Shown here: positions 27,116 through 36,885 of the stretch, in pieces | How positions within the stretch are numbered: position 1 is the stretch's first letter | Layout: every line of letters begins with the position of its first letter | Source of the DNA: Pseudomonas sp. GM80 | GTDB lineage: Bacteria; Pseudomonadota; Gammaproteobacteria; Pseudomonadales; Pseudomonadaceae | Assembly (NCBI RefSeq): GCF_000282515.1 | Contig: NZ_AKJD01000043.1 | Span: 118,167-182,166 of the forward strand | Length of the DNA stretch: 64,000 nt | Direction of reading: 5' to 3' | Position numbers and translations under genes: made by a program | The notes under the pieces: model-generated | Databases searched by the model: none | What the model saw: only the letters and a program-made list of their open reading frames with translations | Told to the model about the DNA's origin: nothing

Positions 27116-27964
27116 ATGGGCTTGATTATTGGTGATGGTTGGGACGATCTTCGCGATAAAATTGCTGATGCTGAAGTGGTCGTACCCAACTGGCATGTAG
27201 GAAGCGATAACTGGCTCGAACACGTATTGAAGGGGCTTTGGCCGCAGTTCATCGCATTGCGTGACGAGATCAGAAGCGATACTGCCCGAACCACCGTAGA
27301 GGCATGTGGCAAGTATGAAAATTGGCGCATAAGACTAAAAGGACTGAATCCTGAAGCGCATGATCTAGAGATTGAAAAAGAAGCAAAACGGCGATCCGGC
27401 ATCGACAAATCACCAGAAGAACGTGTTTCGCATCGCTATTATTGGCGGATCATGCCGCTCTACACCGAGGTTGCCATACTTTCCGCAGCACTTTGTGAGG
27501 CCGAGATCAATCTTGCGTTGGCATGGGGACTTTCGATGCTCGACAAGGAGGATGAGTTCCAGCGGATCGAATTGAAGCCTACTCCAGAGAAGTGGCTGCA
27601 TGGCCCCAAAGTAGTCCTACCTGCCTATGAAATCCCTTCGGGCTGTGCGGAGGTCGAAACACTTCGCAAAGTCTTTAGTGAACGAAACCGTCTTGTTCAC
27701 CCTAAGTCTACGATCCAAAAAGCTGGACAGCAGATGCTCGGTCCCAAGGTGTTGAAGCCCCCCAAGATTAAGGATCTACTCTCGTGGATTGGTCGCTACT
27801 TCAGCCTGCCTTTTGATCTAGCCGACTTTTTGCGCACACAGCCGCCGATTAACGGCCACAGGTTTCCCGTTATGACTTGGAGAGATGCAATCGAACGGGC
27901 GCCGCAGCATAAGCTTCCGCAGCCACCCGACCGAGCGAGCGAATCCCAGCCGAAATCGTTCTAG
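27116..27964 (+). CDS. Unknown protein with a HEPN-like R-x4-H motif
   Basis: 282 residues, largely helical. A helical core runs from about 115 to 200 and contains LYTEVAILSAALCEAEINLALAWG and then VFSERNRLVHPKS. The RNRLVH string fits the R-x4-6-H active site of HEPN RNases, which lies at the start of the last core helix, and an acidic residue precedes it. HEPN proteins cleave RNA in toxin and antiphage systems; the assignment rests on this motif and helix pattern only. Start ATG 27116 has GGGAG upstream. Its neighbours (protease, STAND NTPase) make a defence role plausible. Confidence 0.45.
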   Translation: MGLIIGDGWDDLRDKIADAEVVVPNWHVGSDNWLEHVLKGLWPQFIALRDEIRSDTARTTVEACGKYENWRIRLKGLNPEAHDLEIEKEAKRRSGIDKSPEERVSHRYYWRIMPLYTEVAILSAALCEAEINLALAWGLSMLDKEDEFQRIELKPTPEKWLHGPKVVLPAYEIPSGCAEVETLRKVFSERNRLVHPKSTIQKAGQQMLGPKVLKPPKIKDLLSWIGRYFSLPFDLADFLRTQPPINGHRFPVMTWRDAIERAPQHKLPQPPDRASESQPKSF

Positions 27965-28180
27965 GTGTACTCAATTAGAAACTGGGCGTTTGTTCGCATT
28001 CGTTTGACCCGATCAGAGAGGAGGCAAGGTGTTATCGATCGGTTTGAGGTTTCAGGAATCGAACCACAACGATCGTTTGCGGCGGTGCGATTTTGGCTGA
28101 TAGCTTCCATTGCCAGTGGTCGCTAGCGACCCTACGAGGCGCAAGCAGAAGCTCGTCCACGAACGGTTTCAGGCCAAACC

Positions 28181-28933
28181 TCATGCGTCTTCTGACAGAA
28201 GCATGCCTCCCATTTCCTTCAAGAGCATCTGGTCGAGGTAGTAGACTATCTTCTCAGCGGGAATGAAGTTGAGCAGACCTTCGGTGTCGCTCGCGAGAGT
28301 CACCATCCCTGCGAATTTCCACTCGTCATTTATCTCCGCCATCACAAACGACCCGCTCATTCCGCGAAATTTGCGAGGCCGTTTACCTACGACTTTCACC
28401 CTTATGAGCCCAGGTACTGAAGGATCCGTCAGAACACCATTGACGCACCAGATGACTGCTGAAAGAACGTTTTCGTCGTAGTCATACTCTCTGTTTTGGT
28501 CCGGATAGCCAATAATCCGGAAAATCTCGACCTCACTCATCCGGTCGGACTCGATGCAGTCTGTTGCACGCACACATGACAAGCCAGCAGCGAACAAGGC
28601 TTCATGCTGTGATTCGACGATGCGCATGATAACAAGGTCGGAGCAAGGGTCTGGATCAGACTCGTCTTGAAAGACAGCGCGGCGGTCAAACTGAATTGAG
28701 ATGGGGGCGTTGCGAAGCAGAATACGTAAATCGTGGTGCTTCGCATTCTGGCTATTCAGCACATGCTGCGCTGAGATGAGAAAAAGTTCGCCTGCATGCT
28801 CAAGCACAAACGCAGTGCCTACACCCTGCGGTTCAGAAAAAAACTCGGTTTCAGTCTCCAAGATAACAGGGTGGACCTGGCCCTCAAGTCGGTCTCCAAG
28901 CTCTTCTAGCGTAACGAATTCCTGTTGATGCAT
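28181..28933 (-). CDS. Trypsin-like serine protease
   Basis: A 250-residue chymotrypsin-fold peptidase without a signal peptide. GVGTAFVL leads to LISAQHVL (catalytic His), then SDLVIMRI (Asp) and RKFRGMSGSFVM (Ser in GMSG). Several STAND-based antiphage systems use or carry such proteases. ATG 28933 is chosen because ACGAGG lies 6-7 bases upstream; the frame continues to TTG 29011. It is on the strand opposite the STAND gene and about 280 bp downstream of a small gene with the same orientation. Confidence 0.75.
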   Translation of the reverse strand: MHQQEFVTLEELGDRLEGQVHPVILETETEFFSEPQGVGTAFVLEHAGELFLISAQHVLNSQNAKHHDLRILLRNAPISIQFDRRAVFQDESDPDPCSDLVIMRIVESQHEALFAAGLSCVRATDCIESDRMSEVEIFRIIGYPDQNREYDYDENVLSAVIWCVNGVLTDPSVPGLIRVKVVGKRPRKFRGMSGSFVMAEINDEWKFAGMVTLASDTEGLLNFIPAEKIVYYLDQMLLKEMGGMLLSEDA

Positions 28934-29215
28934 GCGATACCTCGTTGCGTCGAAACGACTGCGAAGCTGACGGATCTGATCCGTCGCCATTTTAATTGAG
29001 TAAGCGATCAAAAGGGCAGCTATCGGCTATATATGAATTCATTCAAAGGTTCGACTCACCAGCCGCTCAGGGACGAGCTGATTAGGCTGCGACTGGCGAG
29101 AAGAACATTGAGATAGTCGCTCAAACGCTTGGCTTGGCTAACCAGAGACGCCATCGACAGTCCGCTATATCCGACTCTGTTTTTACGCCGCGTGGTTGTT
29201 GTAGAAAGCGCGGCT

Positions 29216-29653
29216 TCAAAAAGGTGAAGCCAGAACGGTTTTGAAAATATTGCAAAGCACAACGTATCGATGTGCTAACTCCTGCTCGCCATGCAACAGT
29301 GATCCATCCTGCTCATAAAACGCACCTCCAGGACCTATCAGGAGGCGGGCGGCTTCAGCAGCGGACGTTCCCATGATGCTGTCAGCCTTCACAACAATCT
29401 GACCATACAGTTTGTCACCGAGAAGAAAAGGTGCGAAGTAAATAGAGAACTCTCTGCCCGCTGCGCATCCCTTCATTTGAGTGCAACCGGTTGGCTGGTT
29501 TGGCGTTATCGAGTAGTTGGGCAGCAATTTCTCCGCCATCGCCTCCCAATGTACGGCGACGTCGTCTAACTCGCTGCTGATCCGCTTCCACTCCCTGCCA
29601 AACGCTCCCAGCTCTTTGCCAAGGACGTTCTGATCTTTGCTGTACTTCTCCAT
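29216..29653 (-). CDS. Hypothetical protein between the protease and STAND genes
   Basis: 145 residues. The N-terminus is a charged helix (LGKELGAFGREWKRISSELDDVAVHWEAMAEKLLP). Two nearby cysteines follow in PTGCTQMKGCAAG, then a beta-like FSIYFAPFLLGDKLYGQIVV. A GGAG ribosome site precedes ATG 29653. It is divergent from the STAND gene across 187 bp. Family not recognised. The position suggests an accessory or regulator of the locus. Confidence 0.6.
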   Translation of the reverse strand: MEKYSKDQNVLGKELGAFGREWKRISSELDDVAVHWEAMAEKLLPNYSITPNQPTGCTQMKGCAAGREFSIYFAPFLLGDKLYGQIVVKADSIMGTSAAEAARLLIGPGGAFYEQDGSLLHGEQELAHRYVVLCNIFKTVLASPF

Positions 29654-29840
29654 TTTTGCTCCTGGTGACTTGGGACGATTGCCGAAGGGTTGGGATTATC
29701 AATTTTCTTCGCGGCGAATGCATTCCAACTACCTGTCATTTCTAGGCGTCACTCAAGAGAACCACGCTGCGTATAGTCCGTGGGTCAAATACCGGTAAAA
29801 TGGAGCTAGGATCCAAAAATTCTTAAACGGAGCGGCAGGT

Positions 29841-32800
29841 ATGCCAACCATCGACTTCACCATTATTCGTAGCGCCCCAAAGAGTAAAAACGACAGCTTC
29901 GAGGCATTAGCCGTGCAGCTTTTTCGCTTCAGTTGCGATGCTCCCGAGGGTTCCAGCTTTTACAGCTTGCGGGGTGATGGCGGAGACGGTGGTGTAGAGG
30001 CCTATTTTCGGACGCCAAACGGGGCCGTCTTAGGAATACAGGCGAAGTATTTTTTTCAGCTGGGGTCCAAAGAGCTTGGACAAATAACTAAGTCGGTCAT
30101 AGCCGCTCGCTCGAACCATCCGACCCTGACGGAATACTGGATCTACATTCCATTTGACCTAACCGGGAGAGTCGCGGGGGGCAAGCGCGGGCAGGGTGAG
30201 GTTGAACGGTTTGAAGAGTGGAAAAAGGAGCTAGAAGAGCGTACCCAAGCTGAGGGCAAAGGCCTCAAAATCACGTTGTGCAGCGCTACAGTTATGCGTG
30301 AACAACTCCAGCGTCTGGATACGCATGGAGGGATTCGTCGCTACTGGTTTGACGATTCTGTACTCACTCCTTTGCAGGTTCAGCAATGCTTGGATCAAGC
30401 CCGAGAATTTGCTGGTCCACGGTACACGGGCCAATTGGACGTTGTGACCGACGCCCACGACATCTTGGATTATTTTGGTGGCACCGCCGATTTCTCGGAC
30501 TGGAGACGCCAAGCATTTTCGCCAATCCTGAGCGAACTAAGATCACTCCGCAGACGCACGGACGACATATTTAGCCTGCTCAACGACGATAAAAAAGCAG
30601 AAGCAGAAAGCCTACTCCAGCAGTTGTCGACGCTACTGGTCCTGGTTCGGGAGGAAGATAGGCCCGAGCGATCAGTCGCCCAAGGGTTGAAAACGCTCAC
30701 TCAGTTACAACCCATTTTGCTTACGGCAAGGGAAAGCCAAGAAGCTGCATTTTTTCAGCAGCACGGTCCAGACAAAGATACCCCGAGCTTTCGGCAATTC
30801 AGTGCTGAATACATGTGTGCGTTTCCTGCTGGTTCGATGGACTCGGCAAGAGAGCTTTGCCGGCTAGCCGAATCAATCAATGAGGTCCTGACCTCTCCCA
30901 AAATGAACGTTGCAGGGGGCAACTCGCTGCTGCTCCTCGGCCCAGCGGGTGTTGGAAAAACTCACGCGATAGTGAGCGCTGCGTATCGTCGTTTCGCAGA
31001 AGGCGGAATGTCTCTCGTCGTATTTGGGGATGATTTCGGCGGTGGCGAGCCATGGGAAATTATCCGAAGCAAGCTTGGCTTCAGTGGTCAGATTGGGCGT
31101 GATGCACTGTTTCAATGTCTGAGCGCATCCGCCGAGCACTCGGGCCTACCCTTCGTAATCTTCATTGATGCGCTTAATGAAAGTAGGAGTGACGCCCGGT
31201 GGAAGGCCAAGCTTCCAGAGCTGATTCAGCAATGTAAGCCATATGCCGGGGTAAAAATTTGCGTATCAACACGTGATACCTATAAAGACTTGGTCACCGA
31301 TTCCAGGTTTCCAGGCTATGCATTTGAGCACCGTGGATTCAACGGGCAAGGCGTAGAGGCACTTCAAGCTTTTGCCGCTTTCTACGGTCTGGACTCGGAA
31401 ATCACTCCTCTTTTTTCGGAGGAATTGAGCAATCCGTTGTTCCTTCACTTGGCTTGTAAAACTTTGAAAGAAGAGGGCAGTACAACCCTCGACGTTTCCT
31501 TACCGGGCTTTTCTGCTTTGCTTGAGCGGCACCTCAAACACAGCAACACCGCGGTGAAAGAACGCCTCGGCTTTGCAAGTCCGAAAAACTTGGTTCGTCT
31601 ATCGATGCTCAGTCTGGCGCAAAAACTCACGAGTGCATCAGCAAGCGATAGGCTCTGGGAATCTTGCGCTACTGGCTTGCGCGATGTAGTGGGGCCGGAA
31701 CTCACGCCTGAGGTTTTCATTCGTGAGCTTCAACGCGAAGGCCTAGTCATCCTTACTGAAGGTCCAGAAGACACGTGGACTGTCAGGCTTGGATATGAGC
31801 GATACGGCGATGTCCTCCGTACGACCGCGTTGATCGATGTCTGTATGGATGACTCCGGCAACCTCGATGCAAAAAAACTAGGCGCCAAGCTGGTTTCATT
31901 GCCGCCGGAAGATAAGGGACTGTTAGAGGTACTCGCCGCAGTCCTTCCCGAAAAAACGGGAATCGAAATTGTAAATCCCGATCTTGGGTTGGAGATCGAG
32001 CTAGCGAATCGATTGTTCGTTCACGGGTTGTCGTGGCGCTCTCGCAAAAGCTTTGAAAATAACAGCTTGGAGGATGAAATCTTAGAGGCTCTGAACGTAC
32101 CTGGGCTTTGGGAGGATTTGTATGAGGTCTTCATAAAAGTCAGTTTGGTGCCCAATCACAGCCTCAACGCAGAGCAATGGCTGGACAACTTCCTGCTTCG
32201 CCAGCCCTTGGTGAACAGGGACGTTTACCTATCGCGTGCAGCATTCAGGTCTTACGACAAAAATGGAGCGGTCAAGTCCTTGCTGAATGCCTCTCTGACC
32301 GCTGACATCATGCGTTGGCCATCTGAAAGCAGACGTTTAGCTACCGTTATACTGGGCTGGCTGACGTCTTGCGCGGACCGCCGAGTTCGAGACCGGGCAA
32401 CGAAAGGCTTAGTACGTCTGATAGTGGCCGATGCCCCTCTCGCAACCGACTTAGCCAGAAATTTCTTGGCGTGTGACGATGATTACATTCTTGAAAGCGT
32501 GACTGAAGCCATATACAGCGCCTGCTTAATTGCGCGTGAGCAGCGTTCCGCCTTCATTCCTGCTCTCAGATTACTGGCGTCGCACGGATATGATCGGACT
32601 AACGTGATCATTCGAGATTCAATTCGGATGCTCGCCGTGTTACTCAAAAATCACAATATCGACGAGCCATTAGAAGAGAGACTGCGGCGCTTTCCAAGCA
32701 AAAGCCCAGCCATCGAGACGTGGCCAACGCTGGAGGATGCCAAGCCACTTCTTGAGCTGGAGCACATTCCTTCGGACATGAAGCTTTGGGGCTCTAACAT

Positions 32801-33989
32801 CGGACCTGATTTTTGGCGGTATCAGGTTGAGGGCAAGGTCTCAGGGTTCGATCTCAAAGCTGCTTCGGTAACGAAGGAAAACATCGCTTGCTGGATCATG
32901 ACCGAGACCTTGCGGCTAGGATTTCCGGGCTACATGGACGGGGCACTGAACTATGACCGGGCCCTGAACAGTGAATTCGGTTCCGGTCGTGCGCGCGCAG
33001 CCTATGCCGAACGACTCGGTAAAAAATACTACTGGATCTCACTCCATAGGTTGCTCGGTGTCCTTTCAGATCACGTTCCACCTTGTGCGTCATATCAAGG
33101 CACTGTGCCGGGACCCGAACATTACTGGTCAGTTGAGGTGCGTAAGCGTGATTTAACTGACATGAGAGATGTGATTGTCGACAAGACCTATCCCGACGGT
33201 ATCTTGCGCCGGCGCGAGTACGAGTTTCCATCCCGAGAAGGTGACACCAAGAAATGGGTGACGACTGATGACTTCGCAACGCACGAGGCGAGCTTATCTT
33301 GTACTGATGCGAATGGCGTAACGTGGATAGCTCTGGATCGTAGCGCAAGCGCTAACGATAGAACGGATGAGGAAGATGCATGGGCAACTCCTCATTTCGG
33401 CTTTGATGTCTTTTACACGTCGGTGCTTGCCAGTGAAGAAGTGTTCGGAAAAAGACCTTACGATCGACTCGATCGCGCATTTTCCGATCGAGCAAGCTGT
33501 TATCGAAGCTTTATAGGGGAGTACCCGGACGGCACTGCTTTTGATCAGTTGGTAGAAGAAGGCACTACCAACACCCATTCTGATGGGTTAGCGCGCACCA
33601 CAGTGACGCTTAGCAGAGGGAACGAATGGGAATACGAGTTTACATCTGAGACTGACCAACCCAGCTTGGATGTGCCGTGCCAAGATATTGTTAAGGGACT
33701 CGGTCTTATCTGGGACCAGCAGCGCGGATGGCTGGATGAATCAGGTTCACTCATTGCGTTTTCATCAGGGTCTTACCGCAACAACGCGTTGTTTATTCGC
33801 AAATTGGAGCTGGATTCCTATTTGGAAAAGACTGGACAGAGCCTGCTGTACCGCCGTTTTGCGAATCGTGGTTTTTTTGACTTAAGAGGTGATACTGGCT
33901 CTCAGATCGATCTTCGCGCCTTTCTGAAATACAACTCGCAAGGTGGCTTCGAAGTCGTCCATGAAGAGGCGGAAGCGTTCAACTGCTGA
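29841..33989 (+). CDS. Avs-like STAND NTPase with N-terminal nuclease-like domain
   Basis: 1382 residues. The N-terminal ~110 residues look like a PD-(D/E)xK nuclease: FEALAVQLF (Glu ~21), RGDGGDGGVEAYF (Asp/Glu 46-53) and GIQAKYF (Q67-x-K69), as in Mrr/Cap4-type effector domains. A STAND NTPase core follows: Walker A GPAGVGKT at 367-374 and Walker B VIFIDALNES at 439-448, the IDALNE form typical of antiviral STAND proteins. The remaining ~800 residues are helical repeats and a large C-terminal region expected to sense a phage protein. Avs proteins form tetramers on phage terminase or portal and then activate the effector domain. Which Avs type this is cannot be told here. Confidence 0.8.
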   Translation: MPTIDFTIIRSAPKSKNDSFEALAVQLFRFSCDAPEGSSFYSLRGDGGDGGVEAYFRTPNGAVLGIQAKYFFQLGSKELGQITKSVIAARSNHPTLTEYWIYIPFDLTGRVAGGKRGQGEVERFEEWKKELEERTQAEGKGLKITLCSATVMREQLQRLDTHGGIRRYWFDDSVLTPLQVQQCLDQAREFAGPRYTGQLDVVTDAHDILDYFGGTADFSDWRRQAFSPILSELRSLRRRTDDIFSLLNDDKKAEAESLLQQLSTLLVLVREEDRPERSVAQGLKTLTQLQPILLTARESQEAAFFQQHGPDKDTPSFRQFSAEYMCAFPAGSMDSARELCRLAESINEVLTSPKMNVAGGNSLLLLGPAGVGKTHAIVSAAYRRFAEGGMSLVVFGDDFGGGEPWEIIRSKLGFSGQIGRDALFQCLSASAEHSGLPFVIFIDALNESRSDARWKAKLPELIQQCKPYAGVKICVSTRDTYKDLVTDSRFPGYAFEHRGFNGQGVEALQAFAAFYGLDSEITPLFSEELSNPLFLHLACKTLKEEGSTTLDVSLPGFSALLERHLKHSNTAVKERLGFASPKNLVRLSMLSLAQKLTSASASDRLWESCATGLRDVVGPELTPEVFIRELQREGLVILTEGPEDTWTVRLGYERYGDVLRTTALIDVCMDDSGNLDAKKLGAKLVSLPPEDKGLLEVLAAVLPEKTGIEIVNPDLGLEIELANRLFVHGLSWRSRKSFENNSLEDEILEALNVPGLWEDLYEVFIKVSLVPNHSLNAEQWLDNFLLRQPLVNRDVYLSRAAFRSYDKNGAVKSLLNASLTADIMRWPSESRRLATVILGWLTSCADRRVRDRATKGLVRLIVADAPLATDLARNFLACDDDYILESVTEAIYSACLIAREQRSAFIPALRLLASHGYDRTNVIIRDSIRMLAVLLKNHNIDEPLEERLRRFPSKSPAIETWPTLEDAKPLLELEHIPSDMKLWGSNIGPDFWRYQVEGKVSGFDLKAASVTKENIACWIMTETLRLGFPGYMDGALNYDRALNSEFGSGRARAAYAERLGKKYYWISLHRLLGVLSDHVPPCASYQGTVPGPEHYWSVEVRKRDLTDMRDVIVDKTYPDGILRRREYEFPSREGDTKKWVTTDDFATHEASLSCTDANGVTWIALDRSASANDRTDEEDAWATPHFGFDVFYTSVLASEEVFGKRPYDRLDRAFSDRASCYRSFIGEYPDGTAFDQLVEEGTTNTHSDGLARTTVTLSRGNEWEYEFTSETDQPSLDVPCQDIVKGLGLIWDQQRGWLDESGSLIAFSSGSYRNNALFIRKLELDSYLEKTGQSLLYRRFANRGFFDLRGDTGSQIDLRAFLKYNSQGGFEVVHEEAEAFNC

Positions 33990-34292
33990 CACAGCTAATC
34001 GGAGTATTGCGGCGACATCAATAGTTTAGGGGGGCTCCGCTGACCATATGGCCAGCCGCCGCCTTAACTTTCCACTGCTAAGACGCATCATGTGAGTGGT
34101 GTGACCTTCTCCGGTCACTGGAGTCTAGGTCTCACCTTGGCATGCCGACCCTGGCCGGCAGCTGCCAATGCATTCTGAACTTCAGTAGCGCGCGGTTACG
34201 GCGAGGTAGGGTGGGCGGAGCGAAACTTTCATTCTGCCAGCAGCCACTTCACTCAAGGCTCGCTGTAATCACAGCATGCTTCCACCACTCAT
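33990..34292. other. Intergenic region
   Basis: No gene seen between two convergent genes. A small hairpin (gtgacc/ggtcac) lies near 34100. No obvious terminator for the STAND gene. Confidence 0.4.
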
Positions 34293-35333
34293 CTAATGGG
34301 TGTGCCTGTGATGGATATCCGGAAAGTGTGGATGGCTATGCCGGATCTGCACATGTTCATGAACATGGCTGTGGGCTCCGGTCCCACTCCAGTCAAACGA
34401 ATGTTCATGTTGATGGTGCTCATCGTGAATGTGACGATGCCAATGCGTCATCGGCACGTGCTGATGCTCATGCGCGTGCGTTTCGGTAAGGTGGAGCCAC
34501 ACCCCGATCCCCATCAACACAGCTGCTGCCCAGAACGAGAGCGACACGGGTTCGCCCAGAACCAAGATTGCTATGGCCGCACCCAAGAATGGTGCCGTGG
34601 AAAAATATGCTCCTGTACGCGCGGATCCAAGGCCTCTTAGGGCAAGGACGAAGAGCACCAAGCTAACGCCATAGCCGAGAAAACCAAGAACCAGTGTCGG
34701 GCCAAGCACCGCCAATTCGGGAATACAAGCTCCCAGCAGTAGCGCTAACGAACAGTTGACCAGCCCCGAAACCAAACCTTTGAAGCCAGCCACAAAAAGA
34801 GCATCTGACGCCGACACCTTCCGCGTCAGGTTGTTATCGATGGCCCAGCACAAACAGGCCAGCGAGACCGCTATGGGCCCCAGCCAGTCATGAGCTTGAG
34901 TGGTTTCCTGTGGCCATGCCAAGACCGCACCACCTGCAATGATGGCCACCATTCCGACCACAATGCGCCGATCAGCGTTTTCCTTAAACACGACCCAAGC
35001 CAATAAAGCAGTGAGCACAGCTTCCAAGTTGAGCATCAGAGAAGCTGTTACACCGGACGTCCTGGTTAATCCAAACATGAGTGCAATCGGCCCAAGCACA
35101 CCCCCGAATGCGATTGCCCCGAGAAGCCAAGGCCATTCAGATGATGATAGGCCGGCCGGTTTCCAGCCATGGTCACGCACAAAACGAACAACTGTCAGAC
35201 CCAGACCGCTGCCCAAGTAAAGGAGGCCTGCGAGTAATACCGGAGGAATGTTGAGACCAAGCAACTTGGCAAGCGGCGTGCTGGCACCAAATAACGCGGC
35301 AGCGGCCAACGCATACAAAACGCTCAGGTTCAT
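34293..35333 (-). CDS. EamA-family transporter with long histidine-rich tail
   Basis: 346 residues. Residues 1-~285 form ten hydrophobic helices in two EamA halves of the drug/metabolite transporter superfamily (first half ends near WVVFKENADRRIVVG; second half has SARTGAYFSTAPFLGAAIAI and LGEPVSLSFW). The last ~60 residues contain more than 20 His (THAHEHQH, RHIHDEHHQHEH, HSHVHEHVQIRHSHPH, HHRHTH). Such tails bind Ni, Zn or Co, so the protein may be a metal exporter or metal-regulated. ATG 35333 has GGAG 7 bases upstream; the longer frame to 35459 is not membrane-like. Confidence 0.85.
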   Translation of the reverse strand: MNLSVLYALAAAALFGASTPLAKLLGLNIPPVLLAGLLYLGSGLGLTVVRFVRDHGWKPAGLSSSEWPWLLGAIAFGGVLGPIALMFGLTRTSGVTASLMLNLEAVLTALLAWVVFKENADRRIVVGMVAIIAGGAVLAWPQETTQAHDWLGPIAVSLACLCWAIDNNLTRKVSASDALFVAGFKGLVSGLVNCSLALLLGACIPELAVLGPTLVLGFLGYGVSLVLFVLALRGLGSARTGAYFSTAPFLGAAIAILVLGEPVSLSFWAAAVLMGIGVWLHLTETHAHEHQHVPMTHWHRHIHDEHHQHEHSFDWSGTGAHSHVHEHVQIRHSHPHFPDIHHRHTH

Positions 35334-35595
35334 CAATAACTCCGCAGCAGAATTTCGCGAGGAGCCATCATACCGCGAGGTGCATGGCTTGCTTCGTTTG
35401 CTAAGGTGTTTTGGCTGGACGGCTAATATGGAAGGACCGGTCGAAGTCATCCGATGCACAACTGTCCGAATTAGTTTTATAGGCGATTATAGAGTGACTA
35501 TAGAGTGACTATAGACCGCAAGACCATCGCCTTTCGGATTGAGATTTCGTCTACGCCGATTAGCCAGGAGGCGCGTGTGAAAAGCTCGGTCCGAC

Positions 35596-36885
35596 TTAAG
35601 TTTCCGGTGGATTCCAACCCTCAAAATGCTTGAGCGCGTCCAAATCACCGATCAGATCCTTCGCTTTATCCAACCGATCTAAGACGCTTTGTCGCTGTTC
35701 AGGCCCAAGACGGTCGGCGCTGCGCGCTATGTCGTCAAAGAAAGAACGAATGCTGTTTACCTTCGCCCAGGTCTGGATGACCGCTTCAAGGCTATCTCGG
35801 CTGTCCTGAATCGCCTTCAGCCGACGCTTCTCAGCTTCCTTACGTCTCCATTCCTCCATCTGCAACTCATGCAGATGTCGTTCCTGTTCGCTCCGCACTC
35901 GCTCGATCTCAACCTTACCGGCGAGAATGGGAGCTTCGGCTTTCAGTGACTTCACGATGCTTGGAATTTTGATGAGCAGATCACCAGGCTTGGTCTCGGT
36001 CCAGCGTTGAATCCAGTCCACGCCGTAGTATGGCGAATACACCTGCAAGCAAAGCCTGCCAGTCGGCATATCCGCACTCGCCATCCAGCCATCTCGGTAA
36101 TCGGACCGTCGTTTGGTAACCGGCAGCTCCGTCACCCGGACGTATTTTTTGTCTGGCCGTTTAACGTGTACGTATTCGCTGATCTCATAGATGGACAGGC
36201 CAAAGACGACAGTCCCGATGTAAACGATGGTCGGGCGCTGTGGGCGCCATAGGGCAGGGTGAACGTACCTCTTAGATTCTTGCTCTCGGTGATCTACGGA
36301 AGCGCGTCCCATATGCGTGGTTGGATCGGAAAGCGCAACCGCGAAGCCCTTTCCCATGAGAGCCAAGTACAACTGGTTCGCAAAATCGACCGCATGGCTT
36401 ATGCCAGAGCTACTGACTAACAGATCTGCCATAGATCGCTTGGAGGGGCGGAGATAGCCTTCATCGGTTACGTGGGCTTTCTTGAAGTGCTCTTCGATAC
36501 CCACCAGTAATGGATGTCTCCGGGGAAGCACCGCAACGCGCGTGGACGATTTGTCGCGGTTTTTGTAAGGAGCCTTTGGAAGTGACCGTGAGATCTGTTC
36601 AGGCGCGCCGTTCCTACTCCAGGCAATGAGAGCACCTGGCTGGACCTCCGGAAGAGGCGGACTAGCTTTACGCTTTCCAACGGCTACCTGCGCCCAGTAG
36701 CCGACAGCAGGGCGGGGAATATTCAGATGGGTGAAAACGCGCGCCAAGTAGCTTGAGGACACTCCATAGCGTTCCGCGATCTTGGTCATCGGCGTTGACC
36801 AAGCCTGTTCGTATAGTGACTCCCTAGTGACGGTGTCCTCGGACGACTCATCAATAACTGTTGGAATACGAGGTGTGTCGTCCAT
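35596..36885 (-). CDS. Unknown protein with N-terminal helix-turn-helix
   Basis: 429 residues. Residues ~20-70 carry an HTH: LYEQAWSTPMTKIAERYGVSSSYLARVFTHLNIPRPAVGYW. The middle has a mixed alpha/beta region, and ~330-380 is a charged coiled coil (VRSEQERHLHELQMEEWRRKEAEKRR). I recognise this as a conserved hypothetical of accessory regions but know no function. ATG 36885 is taken; TTG 36915 is the alternative, and neither has a strong ribosome site. It could be a DNA-binding regulator. Confidence 0.65.
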   Translation of the reverse strand: MDDTPRIPTVIDESSEDTVTRESLYEQAWSTPMTKIAERYGVSSSYLARVFTHLNIPRPAVGYWAQVAVGKRKASPPLPEVQPGALIAWSRNGAPEQISRSLPKAPYKNRDKSSTRVAVLPRRHPLLVGIEEHFKKAHVTDEGYLRPSKRSMADLLVSSSGISHAVDFANQLYLALMGKGFAVALSDPTTHMGRASVDHREQESKRYVHPALWRPQRPTIVYIGTVVFGLSIYEISEYVHVKRPDKKYVRVTELPVTKRRSDYRDGWMASADMPTGRLCLQVYSPYYGVDWIQRWTETKPGDLLIKIPSIVKSLKAEAPILAGKVEIERVRSEQERHLHELQMEEWRRKEAEKRRLKAIQDSRDSLEAVIQTWAKVNSIRSFFDDIARSADRLGPEQRQSVLDRLDKAKDLIGDLDALKHFEGWNPPET

